Shown here: positions 25,360 through 34,502 of the stretch, piece by piece
How the letters are laid out: every line of letters begins with the position of its first letter
How positions within the stretch are numbered: position 1 is the first letter of the stretch
From: SG8-4 sp964598225
GTDB lineage: Bacteria > Planctomycetota > Phycisphaerae > Sedimentisphaerales > Anaerobacaceae
Length of the DNA stretch: 64,000 nucleotides
Reading direction: 5' to 3'
Assembly (NCBI GenBank): GCA_964598225.1
Contig: CAZRBG010000027.1
Span: 1-64,000, forward strand
The notes under the pieces: generated by a model
Databases searched by the model: none
Seen by the model: the letters and a program-made list of their open reading frames with translations, nothing else
What the model was told of the DNA's origin: nothing
Position numbers and translations under genes: made by a program

Positions 25360-26076
25360 ATGCCAGAGACGAAATACCAACGTGTGTTGTTGAAACTTTC
25401 GGGCGAGAGTTTTTGTCGGCCGGGCCAGTTTGGTATTGACGGCGAGGCTCTGCAATCAATTGCCGAGAGGATCGCCGATATTTGTAAGCTCGGACCGCAG
25501 GTTGCCATAGTTGTCGGCGGCGGGAACTTTTTACGCGGGGAGAGCTTCTCACAGACCAGCCACATACCGAGAAACACCGCTGACTACATGGGAATGCTGG
25601 CCACAATAATCAACGGCTGCGCGCTGCAGGAAACCCTTGAAAAAATCGGCCAGCCCACGAGGGTCCTCAGCGCAATAGAAGTCCCGGCAATGTGCGAACC
25701 GTTCATTCGCAGGCGGGCATTTCGTCACCTCGATCTCGGCAGAGTCGCTATATTGGCCGGGGGAACGGGCAATCCGTTCTTCACCACCGATACCTGTGCC
25801 GCTCTGAGAGCCGCGGAACTCGAGGTGGACCTGCTCATAAAAGCAACCAAAGTCGAAGGCGTGTATACCGACGATCCCGAAGCCAACTCCGACGCCCGGT
25901 TGTTCGACAGGCTGTCCTACGACGAGGTGCTCACAAGGAAACTCAAAATAATGGATCACGCTGCCGTAAGTCTCTGCAGCAATAATAATATCCGTGTTAT
26001 CGTTTTGAATATTTTCGAAAAAGGCAACATAACAAAGGCTATTTGCGGCGAAAGCGTTGGAACTTTAATATCATAA
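25360..26076 (+). CDS. pyrH: uridylate kinase (UMP kinase)
   Basis: PyrH phosphorylates UMP to UDP in pyrimidine nucleotide synthesis and belongs to the amino acid kinase family. The 238-residue protein from the ATG at 25360 has LLKLSGESF at the N-terminus, AIVVGGGNFLRG, the DYMGMLATIINGCALQ segment, AGGTGNPFFTTDT and LLIKATKVEGVYTDDP. A GTG 11 codons upstream is in frame but lies inside a repeat, so the ATG start is preferred. The gene is in the rpsB operon. Confidence 0.96.
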   Translation: MPETKYQRVLLKLSGESFCRPGQFGIDGEALQSIAERIADICKLGPQVAIVVGGGNFLRGESFSQTSHIPRNTADYMGMLATIINGCALQETLEKIGQPTRVLSAIEVPAMCEPFIRRRAFRHLDLGRVAILAGGTGNPFFTTDTCAALRAAELEVDLLIKATKVEGVYTDDPEANSDARLFDRLSYDEVLTRKLKIMDHAAVSLCSNNNIRVIVLNIFEKGNITKAICGESVGTLIS

Positions 26077-26125
26077 TGCGTCGTCCTTGCTATGCAATAC
26101 ACTATAAGAAACGAAGGATTACATT

Positions 26126-26686
26126 ATGCCTGTTAACGAGATAGTCTCAGACGCCAACTCTAAAATGAACAAAGCGATAGAAATTCTTCAGGACGAACTG
26201 AAATCCGTCCGCAGCGGCAGGGCTTCCACCGGGCTAATCGAGCACTTAAAAGTCGATTACTACGGCACGCCGACACCGCTAAAGCAAATGGCTACTTTGG
26301 CGACGCCGCAGATGGATATGATCGTGATCAAGCCTTTCGATCCGAGCTCGATCAAGGATATCGAAAAGGCGATCAAAGCCAGCGACCTGAGCATAGCGCC
26401 GATGGTTGACGGTAAAGTGATCAGACTCAACGTCCCGGCGCTCAGCGAGGAAAGAAGAAAGCAGCTCGTTCAGCAGGCAAAGCAAACCGGAGAGCAGACA
26501 AAAGTCACTACACGCAATATTCGAAGAGACGCCAACAAGCAGCTCGAAAAGCAAGAGAAGGAAAAGCTCGTCACCGAAGACGATGTCGAGAAAGGAAAAA
26601 AGCAGATCGACGACATCACCAGGAAATACACCGAGAAGGTTGACGAGCTGATCAAAACCAAGTCGGACGAGATTATGGTCGACTGA
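26126..26686 (+). CDS. frr: ribosome recycling factor
   Basis: RRF with EF-G splits the post-termination ribosome. The 186-residue protein has the typical length and the segments SVRSGRASTGLIEHLKVDYY (about 26-45), PLKQMATL, RLNVPALSEERRKQLVQQAK and the C-terminal DDITRKYTEKVDELIKTK. AAGGA precedes the ATG. It is the fourth gene of the rpsB-tsf-pyrH-frr cluster. Confidence 0.97.
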   Translation: MPVNEIVSDANSKMNKAIEILQDELKSVRSGRASTGLIEHLKVDYYGTPTPLKQMATLATPQMDMIVIKPFDPSSIKDIEKAIKASDLSIAPMVDGKVIRLNVPALSEERRKQLVQQAKQTGEQTKVTTRNIRRDANKQLEKQEKEKLVTEDDVEKGKKQIDDITRKYTEKVDELIKTKSDEIMVD

Positions 26687-26778
26687 ATTTGAAAAAGCTA
26701 CAAGGCGGGTACTATCCGCCGATCACTTGGTGGTGTTCGGCGCCCGTCAAACCTAACTTGATTGCGGAGGTCGAAGGG

Positions 26779-29700
26779 ATGGGAGCCGGAAAAGCTTCAA
26801 TCGGCAAACCGCGGAAAAGGACTGCCAGGAGGATAATCAAATGGGCGCTGCCGGGCATAACGGTGCTGATAATATTGGTTTTCCTCCTCATACCTGTATT
26901 CATATCATCAAAGTCCGGCGGCAGGATGATACTTGCAAGAATCAACGGCGCGATCACGGGCAGGGCGGACTTCGCCGACCTTTCCATGGGATGGTTCAAA
27001 GGGATCAAGGTAGATGAGCTTAGTTTCAAAAACGAGGCGGGCGGTGTTTCCGTGGAAGTCGAGCGGGTTTCCGCCAATCCTTCCTACGCCTCGATTTTGG
27101 CGGGCAATGTGTCCCTGGGCCGGACCGTAATAGACAAGCCAAAGGTTGACATAGATCTCAGAGGATTTCGGAACGAACAGAGCGGCAAAACGGGCGATAA
27201 ACGAGCGGACCCGCGAGCGACCGCGCCGCCGGCGCTGCCAATAAAGACAATCGATCTTGTGCTCAACGACGGCAGCGTTAAGTTAACCGGTACCGAATCT
27301 GGAACCGTCGAGCTGTCACAAATCAACTCCAAAGTGAACCTGCAGCCGCCCGGAGAGCGGTCGGATTTCGATGTAAAGATGGTGGTGGCCAAGAATGACA
27401 AAACCGCGCAGATCAAGGCGTCCGGAAACGTCAAGACGAAAGCCGGGACAGGCTGGAGCCTTGAAGGCACTACAGGCGAACTGACCGCCGAGGTCAATGA
27501 CCTGGATCTGGAATCTCTGGCCCCGATCTTTGCTTTAACCGGAGTTGAGATTGATGCCAAAGGCGTCGTGACCGGCACAACAACCAGCCGGGTCGAGGAC
27601 GGCCGAATCGACAATCTGACCGCGAACATAAGGGGAAAGAAACTCGAAATAACCGCCGCCAAATTGAAAGGCGATCGTTTGCATACTTCCGACCTGAATA
27701 TAGCAGCAAAGCTCACCCGGAACCAGGAAACCATAAGTATTGACAAACTTGGAATCGAAACCGACTGGGCCTCCGCTTCAGCGACAGGCACTATCCCCAC
27801 CAGTATCGAATCTGCAACCGACTTTCTCGAAGCCGATTCGAAGTATAAATTGAAGGGCGATATTAGCTGCGATCTGGCGGTCCTTGCTTCACAAATGCCC
27901 CGGACACTGGGACTCAAGAAGACAGCGCGAATAACATCGGGTACGCTCATCGGAAATGTCGAGACCGTCACCAGTCAGGGAAGAAGGCAATTCCGAGCCG
28001 ATGCTTCAATTGCCGACCTGGAAGGAACCGTTGACGACAAGAAGGCTGGTCTGTCCGAATCTTTAAGTGCAGAAGCACTTATCTCGTCGGAGGAGTCCGG
28101 GATAACCTTCGACAAGCTCGACGTGACGGCTCCTTTTGCCGGGGTCAATTGCACCGGAAATCTCGAATCCCTCCAATATGACGCCGACGTGAATCTCGAA
28201 AAGCTCCAGTCGGAACTCGGCCAATTCATAGACATCGTAGAATATGAAATCGCCGGCAAGTTTATCAGTAACGGCCGGGTCTCAGTCAAAGCAGATACAA
28301 TTGCGGCTTCCGGCTCATCCACTGTTACCGACCTCAAGGTGACCTCGCCGGATGGCCAAAGTGTATCCGAACCCAAGACCGATATAAGATTCGATCTTAA
28401 CATTGACAGAAAGGAACATTTTCTCGCCGTCAATTCAGCGGGCGCCGATACGACTTTCGGCAACATGAGCATCTCGAACGGAGTTCTGCCATTGGATGAA
28501 AAGTCACCGAAAACCCTGAACGCCACCGTATCGGCAAGTAGGATCGATCTGCAGAAGCTGCTTCCTTTCGGCATCATGTTCGCGTCGGTCCCGAAGGAAA
28601 TGCAGTTATCGGGCATCGCAAATTCGACGCTCTCGGTAAGCGCAGAGGACGGCCTGTATAAAGTCGTTACCGATTCGACAATGATAGACGACCTGAAACT
28701 CGTACATCCCGACGCGGAAAAGCCTTTCGGACCGAACGATGTTACGCTGGCATTGGACGCCGAGATTGATCCGAACAAAAAAACAGTCAACGTCAAGACC
28801 TTCCAGTTGGAAAGCCCGCAGATAAAGATCAAGAAGGCCCGGTTGAGCAAAACAACAAATGGTAAAACAGCCCGCGTATCCGGCGAAGTGGAGTTGGATT
28901 ACGAGTGGTCAGCGGTGAGCACCGTAGCTGCGCCTTTTTTGCCGGAAGGTTTGAATCTGGAAGGCAGCAGGAAGGACACAATCCATTTCGGCACTGAATA
29001 CCCGGCGGACCAATCGGACCTGCTATTGCCGAATCTGAATGCCCGGGGGCGTCTTGGCTTCGAGCGAGCCGACTACAAGGGACTGAATTTCGGATCAACT
29101 GACATGGAGGTCCGCGTTGAAAGCGGAGTATTGAAAATCGCACAGTTCACGGCGCCCGTCAACGAGGGACAATTCAGTATCGGCGGGCAGGTCGACTTCA
29201 ACGAGAAAGAGCCGTTGTTCAAAATCGCCGAGCCGATGCAGATAGTCAAGGATATCAAAATCAACGACGAAATGACGAATGAACTTCTAAAATATGTGAA
29301 TCCCATTTTCGCCGATGCGGTCAACGTCAGCGGCTTTGCGAATTTCAACTGCGAGCAATTGGCAATACCGCTCAAGAGCGAAGCCAAAAACGACGCTGTG
29401 GCTATAGGCACGATCTCAATGAACCGCGTGCGCCTTCAGGGATCAAATCTCGTCGGGCAAATCCTCACCACAAGCGGCGGCGAACCACGCAGCACAGAGA
29501 TGAAGATTCATCCTACGAAAATTGCTTTGAAAGACGGTTTTCTTCGATACGACGATATGCAAGTGGACGTGGGGGACAATCCGGTCAACTTCAAGGGTGC
29601 GATCGGCCTGGACAAAAGCCTGGATATGACTGCGACCTTGCCTTACACTACCGAGGGCAGAACGGCCAGAGTCGGCGAAGAGACCGAAGGCGAAAGGATC

Positions 29701-29823
29701 GAGCTGCCTATCAAGGGATCCGTCGATGCGCCCGAACTGGATTTGGGTAAGCTGCTTGAAGATCAATTAAAGGGACAATTACAAGAGCAGTTGGAAAAAG
29801 CACTTGAAGACCTGTTCAAATGA
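26779..29823 (+). CDS. AsmA/TamB-like membrane-anchored protein
   Basis: This 1014-residue protein has one transmembrane helix near the N-terminus (about residues 18-42, WALPGITVLIILVFLLIPVF), then a very long beta-rich periplasmic part. Repeated short amphipathic strands and an end segment LPYTTEGRTARVG...LPIKGSVDAPELDLGKLL are typical of AsmA-like proteins, with the C-terminal helix ELDLGKLLEDQLKGQLQEQL. AsmA/TamB proteins are thought to bridge the periplasm for lipid transport to the outer membrane. The start at 26779 is set by GGAGG eight bases upstream; a TTG 30 codons earlier, next to the frr stop, is less likely. Family assignment is by overall pattern and is moderate. Confidence 0.75.
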   Translation: MGAGKASIGKPRKRTARRIIKWALPGITVLIILVFLLIPVFISSKSGGRMILARINGAITGRADFADLSMGWFKGIKVDELSFKNEAGGVSVEVERVSANPSYASILAGNVSLGRTVIDKPKVDIDLRGFRNEQSGKTGDKRADPRATAPPALPIKTIDLVLNDGSVKLTGTESGTVELSQINSKVNLQPPGERSDFDVKMVVAKNDKTAQIKASGNVKTKAGTGWSLEGTTGELTAEVNDLDLESLAPIFALTGVEIDAKGVVTGTTTSRVEDGRIDNLTANIRGKKLEITAAKLKGDRLHTSDLNIAAKLTRNQETISIDKLGIETDWASASATGTIPTSIESATDFLEADSKYKLKGDISCDLAVLASQMPRTLGLKKTARITSGTLIGNVETVTSQGRRQFRADASIADLEGTVDDKKAGLSESLSAEALISSEESGITFDKLDVTAPFAGVNCTGNLESLQYDADVNLEKLQSELGQFIDIVEYEIAGKFISNGRVSVKADTIAASGSSTVTDLKVTSPDGQSVSEPKTDIRFDLNIDRKEHFLAVNSAGADTTFGNMSISNGVLPLDEKSPKTLNATVSASRIDLQKLLPFGIMFASVPKEMQLSGIANSTLSVSAEDGLYKVVTDSTMIDDLKLVHPDAEKPFGPNDVTLALDAEIDPNKKTVNVKTFQLESPQIKIKKARLSKTTNGKTARVSGEVELDYEWSAVSTVAAPFLPEGLNLEGSRKDTIHFGTEYPADQSDLLLPNLNARGRLGFERADYKGLNFGSTDMEVRVESGVLKIAQFTAPVNEGQFSIGGQVDFNEKEPLFKIAEPMQIVKDIKINDEMTNELLKYVNPIFADAVNVSGFANFNCEQLAIPLKSEAKNDAVAIGTISMNRVRLQGSNLVGQILTTSGGEPRSTEMKIHPTKIALKDGFLRYDDMQVDVGDNPVNFKGAIGLDKSLDMTATLPYTTEGRTARVGEETEGERIELPIKGSVDAPELDLGKLLEDQLKGQLQEQLEKALEDLFK

Positions 29824-29830
29824 ATAATTC

Positions 29831-29893
29831 ACCGCCGAGAACGCAGAGATCGCAGAGCAACAAGAATTAATATACCTCGGCGTTCTCTGCGGT
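29831..29893. repeat. palindromic repeat before the yihY-like gene
   Basis: Arms 29831-29848 (ACCGCCGAGAACGCAGAG) and 29876-29893 are inverted repeats matching at 16 of 18 positions. It fills the 85-base gap between the AsmA-like and YihY-like genes. Confidence 0.75.
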
Positions 29894-29908
29894 CAAAGGG
29901 AGAAGACC

Positions 29909-31276
29909 ATGATCGTACGCCTTAAAGAGCTCTTGGCCACACCAAGCACGCAACTCAACAGAGCGAGCAGACTCGCCGTCTTTCAGATCAAACTGTGGTC
30001 GCATTGCGCCAGGCTCCTCAAGAAGAACCGCTCGGCCCAGCAGGCCGCCGCTTTGTCTTACCACACCATTTTCGGAGTCGTGCCGTTAGCCATCGTAATG
30101 CTGTTGATATTCCAGTCTATTCCCGCTTACGGCGACATCAGAGAAAAGATGACGGATTGGGTTTATGAATGGGCTAATCTTAGAGTATTTAAGACACCCG
30201 CTGCAGAAGGTGAGCAAGCCGGTCAAACCAAAGCCCTTACCGATCACATTGACAGGATTGTAGCAAGGTTTTTTGCTGAGGAAAACAAAGGCAGCATCGG
30301 CCTGTTCAGCGTAATGATAGTTATCTGGGCCGCACTTGTGTTGCTGATCACCATAGAGAAATCGTTCAACAACATCTGGCACGTCGCAAGCGGCCGCAAC
30401 TTCCTGCATCGAATCATCAGCTACTGGGCCGTGCTGACCCTCGGCCCGCTGCTGGTGGGCGTCGGGATATATGTGGTCACGCAACGTGTAACCGTTTTTC
30501 CCCAGATCACATCCTCGCTGTTGTCGTACGGCGTAGCCATCATCCTGTTCTTTTTGCTCTATTACGTCTTGCCCAATACGAAGGTCAACGCCAAAGCCGC
30601 GATATGGGGTGCGGTCGTTGCCGCCCTTGTCTGGACGGGAGCCAAAGGCGCGTTTGGATTCTGCATAACAGAGTTGAAACTCTACAGTACCGTCTACGGC
30701 GCGCTGGCTATTATTCCGATGACTGTGCTCTGGATCTACATAACGTGGCTGATCGTGCTTTTCGGCTTGCAGTTGACGTATACGACCCAGCATCTCAAGA
30801 CTCTCGACGCCGATGAAATCGCCGAGGCCAAGGAGACCGAGGAGCATTTTATAGCGAACGATCTCACGTTGATCAACATCGTAAGAGAAATCACCACAGC
30901 GTTCGAGAACAACCAGGCCCCCATCGCGTCTGAAGTTATATGCAGCAAGCTGGATCTGCCGGGAGAGTTCGGAGAGAAAATCCTCGATCATCTGGTCGAC
31001 CGCGGTCTCATAGTGCGCACTTCCGATCCGGCAATAGGTTACGTCCCTGCGAAAGACCCGGCGAACATGAGATTGTCCGAGATAGCCGAGGCAACCGCCG
31101 CGGCGGGCTTCGCACAGTCAACAACCGAATGGTCTCCGAGCCTGAAGAAGACAACGCAGTCTCAACACAGAGTGCTCGCCCGCCACACTCTAAAGGAAAC
31201 CCTGAACCTCGGTGTAGAAGCGAATGAGTCGGAATATGACACCGAAGAGCCGGCCCCGTCAGAAGTAGCCGGCTAA
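29909..31276 (+). CDS. YihY/virulence factor BrkB family membrane protein
   Basis: This 455-residue inner-membrane protein has six predicted hydrophobic segments between about residues 40 and 290. The family pattern includes QQAAALSYHTIFGVVPLAIV near the N-terminus, IEKSFNNIWHV and AIWGAVVAALVWTGAKGAFG. The C-terminal 150 residues are soluble and contain a winged-helix-like segment (DLTLINIVREITTAFENNQA to GLIVRT) and a charged tail. The function of the family is not settled; it was once called ribonuclease BN. GGGAGAA precedes the ATG. It follows the AsmA-like gene and may be part of an envelope unit. Confidence 0.88.
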   Translation: MIVRLKELLATPSTQLNRASRLAVFQIKLWSHCARLLKKNRSAQQAAALSYHTIFGVVPLAIVMLLIFQSIPAYGDIREKMTDWVYEWANLRVFKTPAAEGEQAGQTKALTDHIDRIVARFFAEENKGSIGLFSVMIVIWAALVLLITIEKSFNNIWHVASGRNFLHRIISYWAVLTLGPLLVGVGIYVVTQRVTVFPQITSSLLSYGVAIILFFLLYYVLPNTKVNAKAAIWGAVVAALVWTGAKGAFGFCITELKLYSTVYGALAIIPMTVLWIYITWLIVLFGLQLTYTTQHLKTLDADEIAEAKETEEHFIANDLTLINIVREITTAFENNQAPIASEVICSKLDLPGEFGEKILDHLVDRGLIVRTSDPAIGYVPAKDPANMRLSEIAEATAAAGFAQSTTEWSPSLKKTTQSQHRVLARHTLKETLNLGVEANESEYDTEEPAPSEVAG

Positions 31277-31344
31277 TGCCATCACCCCCGATAGAGATAT
31301 CACAAATACCTGTGATAGAAAGAACAACAACGCCATCAGAGCAC

Positions 31345-31761
31345 TTACTCGCCGATGATCTTCACAAGGAGCCTTTTCTTTCTCTTGCCGTCGAACTCGT
31401 AGTAGAAGATGTGCTCCCAGGGGCCGAGATGGAGCGCTCCGTCGGTGATCGCGACTACAACCTCACGGCCCATTACCTGCCGCTTCATGTGAGCGTCGGC
31501 GTTGTCTTCAAAGCCGTTGTGCCGATACTGGTCGTAAGGTTTTTCCGGGGCCAGCTTCTCCAGCCATACCTCATAATCGTGATGCAGGCCGGATTCGTTG
31601 TCGTTGATAAACACGGACGCAGTTATGTGCATCGCATTGACTAAGACCAGGCCTTCTCTGACGCCGCTTTCGGCGACGAGTCGTTCCACCTCATTGTGAA
31701 TCGAGACTATAGCCCTGCGTTGCGGCACGTTCATCCATATCTCTTTACTAAGCGTTTTCAT
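31345..31761 (-). CDS. YjbQ family protein (UPF0047)
   Basis: This 138-residue protein carries the UPF0047/YjbQ fold: HNEVERLV, NAMHITASVFINDNESGLHH and HMKRQVMGREVVVAITDG with GPWEHIFYYEFDGKRKK at the end. Members are reported to have secondary thiamine-phosphate synthase activity, but the main role is uncertain. The start MKTLSKEIW at 31761 has GAGG upstream and leaves a 29-base gap from the GyrI-like gene. A longer frame overlapping that gene is rejected. Confidence 0.88.
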   Translation of the reverse strand: MKTLSKEIWMNVPQRRAIVSIHNEVERLVAESGVREGLVLVNAMHITASVFINDNESGLHHDYEVWLEKLAPEKPYDQYRHNGFEDNADAHMKRQVMGREVVVAITDGALHLGPWEHIFYYEFDGKRKKRLLVKIIGE

Positions 31762-31790
31762 GAAAACCTCATTTAGCAAAACTCGTATCC

Positions 31791-32258
31791 TTACGTAATC
31801 GGCGCATAGATCTCCGTCAGCAGCTCTTCGGCGGGAACCTTTCTTGGATCGTTCAGATAGACTTCCCTGGTCGGCCCCGCGACTTTTTTGTGATTGGCTG
31901 CGATCCACTCGAACAGTCTCTTGTACGTCGGAGCACTTTTTTCATAAGGCCCCTTGTGCAAGATTTTAGCCATTTTTCCACCCGGCAACTCGTAGCATGT
32001 GATGGCCCCCTCGCCGTCAATTACATTCTTAACAGGAACAACAACCTCTACGTCGGCGCTGGCTTCCTCGTTGGCCTTGATTGCATTCCTGATCGTCTCG
32101 TGACATATAAATGCCGGCGGCCCGTTGATTTCGGCGCCGCTGGTCCTGGCATAATCGCACACCTCGTCAATCATTGCGCTGACTTCGGCATAAGTGCCGC
32201 GCTTCCACATGCCTACGACCACCTGAGGCTCTAATTCCATCACGCTAACCTCACTCAT
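31791..32258 (-). CDS. GyrI-like / SOUL-type small-molecule-binding domain protein
   Basis: This 155-residue stand-alone GyrI-like domain (the effector-binding fold of AraC-type regulators and of the gyrase inhibitor GyrI) includes QVVVGMWKRGTYAEVSAM near the start, VEVVVPV and MAKILHKGPYEKSAPTYKRL, ending with EVYLNDPRKVPAEELLTEIY. It has no DNA-binding domain. It may bind or hydrolyse small cyclic compounds. It precedes the YjbQ gene by 29 bases on the same strand, so they probably form an operon. Confidence 0.82.
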   Translation of the reverse strand: MSEVSVMELEPQVVVGMWKRGTYAEVSAMIDEVCDYARTSGAEINGPPAFICHETIRNAIKANEEASADVEVVVPVKNVIDGEGAITCYELPGGKMAKILHKGPYEKSAPTYKRLFEWIAANHKKVAGPTREVYLNDPRKVPAEELLTEIYAPIT

Positions 32259-32408
32259 GGCACATACTCCAACTTGACAGCTACAAAAACTAATACTGTA
32301 AGCACGCTGTCGTCAGCGGGCCGACAGTTCATATTGTAACACCTTTTGCCGTGTGCGCAAACAGCATCTTGCAAATTCATCCATCTGTATTTATATTGAT
32401 CTTTACAG

Positions 32409-32475
32409 TGTCATTCCCGCGAAGGCGGGAATCCACTTTTTTCGGTTCTGGATTCCTGGTTCCGCAGGAATGACA
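32409..32475. repeat. REP-like palindrome (TCATTCCCGCGAAGGCGGG type), copy 1
   Basis: The hairpin TTCCCGCGAAGGCGGGAA is followed by a second half TGGATTCCTGG...CAGGAATGACA. Related copies lie at 36685-36789 and 41707-41733. Confidence 0.85.
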
Positions 32476-32534
32476 GACTCCTGACTTGTCCGGGATCGAG
32501 AAACAAGTTGGGACTTGCGTAAAGGCTACGGAAT

Positions 32535-34379
32535 ATGGAAAAGAAAGCCTGGGCAAAACTCATCGTTACCCTGCTGGTGATCGGCGGGGTCGCCGTCGGA
32601 TTGTATCTTCGCTGGGGTGCGGCGGGGTCCGGCGACGATCCTCTGTCTGCCTGGGGCAAAGGAAATCCGACCCTGTCCGAGAGAACATACTACCTCAGCC
32701 GGATAAATCGCATCATCGAAGAATGGGGGAAGGCGGCCAGAATCGCCGATTACGACAGAAATGGGCGCTTCAAGGACTCCTACCGGACGCTCATTGTGAT
32801 CGACTTGGATAAAGAGGCCGTCTGGATCGAAGAAAACGGTCGGCCCCTCAAGAACGATTACTCTAAATTACCTTCCGGCGTGAAATGGCGGATGCACCAC
32901 GTTACACCGCAGGGAACAAATGAGTTGAACGGACGAATCGCCCTGAAAATGAGGGGGCGCTACACAAGTCGGCAGGAACCGGAGAAATTCTTCCTTATCG
33001 GCACCGGACGCGGCAGCGGGCACTTCAACTTCCAACTCTACGCTCACGGCGGCAGAGGCGACTATCACTTCGGACCATATCGCCCACAACCTGTTAGCAC
33101 GCGTTCATCGAACAAATCAGAGGATTCTTACGGTTCAATTCTCGTCGAAGACAGCGAGTACGAGCAGTTCGAGGCTAATGACTCAAAACCGACAGTTCAG
33201 CTTAACTCTATAATCGAAAAGAACAAGGCAAATTGGCTCAGGGCCGAAAAAGCAATATATGGTCAGATCGAAAGACAAGTTGGAAAAGCCGGTTTCGATC
33301 TGTACCGGTTGAAGGTCGAACCGGGACCTGATTTCTCCGCCGGGCACGCGGAAGTGCGAGGTAGAAACAACAGCGTGCTGCGAGGTTTCTTTGGCGGCCA
33401 TTCCTCGATGGAGACATATCTCAAAATCGATCACCTGGGAAACGATGTATGGTATGCGAATAGTGCTCGTCATCGGCGCCGCCGGAATATTCCGCGAAGA
33501 ACGCTTGAGCTGGAGTTTCTCGTCCATCCAACGTCGGAGTTTTCGACCTCTGAACGCCGCGATCTGCTCGCAAAGGGGAGAAAATTCCAACAATCCAAGG
33601 TGATCGCCCCTTCCAAGTGGAAAGCCACTTTGCCAAGCGGAGCGACAGTCGAATTCATCGGCATCTGCGAGAATCCCAGTGCGGGCAAGCAGTGGTGGGG
33701 CCCTGACGGTAGCCCTCTCGACTTCGTGCCGTATATCAACACCGAACCCTACGGCCGACCTCGCGACGATAGAAAGCTCTACGAATTCGCCTGGCGGATA
33801 CATCATTCGAGCAACGGAGGCGCGACTAGGCATTCTTTCGAGGGCAGCAAAGGTTCATATTACCGCCAAATCCGCGACAGATACGGCAACAGCATGATAC
33901 AGGGTCTTTCCGCCAATGGTTACGGCTTCGACAAAACCCGGCGCAAGACCACCTGGAACGTAGGACTGGCCGCCGGAGATTGGCAGACCGCCCTCGTCGT
34001 AGAGGACAAAGCCGGCGAGACTAAATTCCTTGATAAACAACGGATCATACTCAATCCTCCTGAAATCGAGGACGGCAAGATTGTCGTACGCTGCTTTGTG
34101 GACTATCGATCTTACATACGAGATCATCACACAGATTTCGCCCTGATACTTTGGGAAGATTCGACAAGAAAGACTGTTTCACTCAACAGATACTCAGAGA
34201 ATACGAGTGGCGACAGAAAGACAGGTCTGAGAGAACATATATTTGTTCTCAAAGATGTGAGCATGTCCCAGATCGAAGGCGTATGCTTCCGTTATCGTCG
34301 GTTCGACTTTGTGAAATTCAAAAACATCTCGCTTGTCCCCGGCGAAAATCAGGGATTCGAAATCGAGATAAGCCAATAG
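32535..34379 (+). CDS. unknown membrane-anchored protein
   Basis: I do not recognise this 614-residue protein. It has an N-terminal uncleaved signal or transmembrane helix (about 8-26, AKLIVTLLVIGGVAVGLYL) followed by a short Gly/Ser linker. A large soluble region then extends beyond the inner membrane. It is rich in Tyr, Arg and Asp and looks beta-rich, with no catalytic signature I can name. It has no signal of a lipobox. A REP-like repeat lies just upstream, and the next gene is convergent, so it is probably transcribed alone. Codon usage looks like the neighbours. Confidence 0.65.
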   Translation: MEKKAWAKLIVTLLVIGGVAVGLYLRWGAAGSGDDPLSAWGKGNPTLSERTYYLSRINRIIEEWGKAARIADYDRNGRFKDSYRTLIVIDLDKEAVWIEENGRPLKNDYSKLPSGVKWRMHHVTPQGTNELNGRIALKMRGRYTSRQEPEKFFLIGTGRGSGHFNFQLYAHGGRGDYHFGPYRPQPVSTRSSNKSEDSYGSILVEDSEYEQFEANDSKPTVQLNSIIEKNKANWLRAEKAIYGQIERQVGKAGFDLYRLKVEPGPDFSAGHAEVRGRNNSVLRGFFGGHSSMETYLKIDHLGNDVWYANSARHRRRRNIPRRTLELEFLVHPTSEFSTSERRDLLAKGRKFQQSKVIAPSKWKATLPSGATVEFIGICENPSAGKQWWGPDGSPLDFVPYINTEPYGRPRDDRKLYEFAWRIHHSSNGGATRHSFEGSKGSYYRQIRDRYGNSMIQGLSANGYGFDKTRRKTTWNVGLAAGDWQTALVVEDKAGETKFLDKQRIILNPPEIEDGKIVVRCFVDYRSYIRDHHTDFALILWEDSTRKTVSLNRYSENTSGDRKTGLREHIFVLKDVSMSQIEGVCFRYRRFDFVKFKNISLVPGENQGFEIEISQ

Positions 34380-34411
34380 ACTTGGGGCAAAAGGAAAGCC
34401 AGTGGGGCGAG

Positions 34412-34502
34412 GGGCCCGTTCGTAGTACGTGGCGAGGGCATCTTGCCCTTGTTCCGTGGCGGAGGCATTCCCTCTACTACGCTCTGCCTGTGGGAACACT
34501 CA
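34412..34502. repeat. dispersed palindromic element overlapping a stop codon
   Basis: CGTAGTACG-type and CTACTACG arms flank GGGCATCTTGCCC. The right arm includes the TAG stop (34477-34479) of the minus-strand unknown gene. Confidence 0.5.

Noticed and set aside
31762..31908. N-terminal extension of the YjbQ gene
   Set aside because: It overlaps the GyrI-like gene; the ATG at 31761 gives the normal length and has a ribosome binding site.
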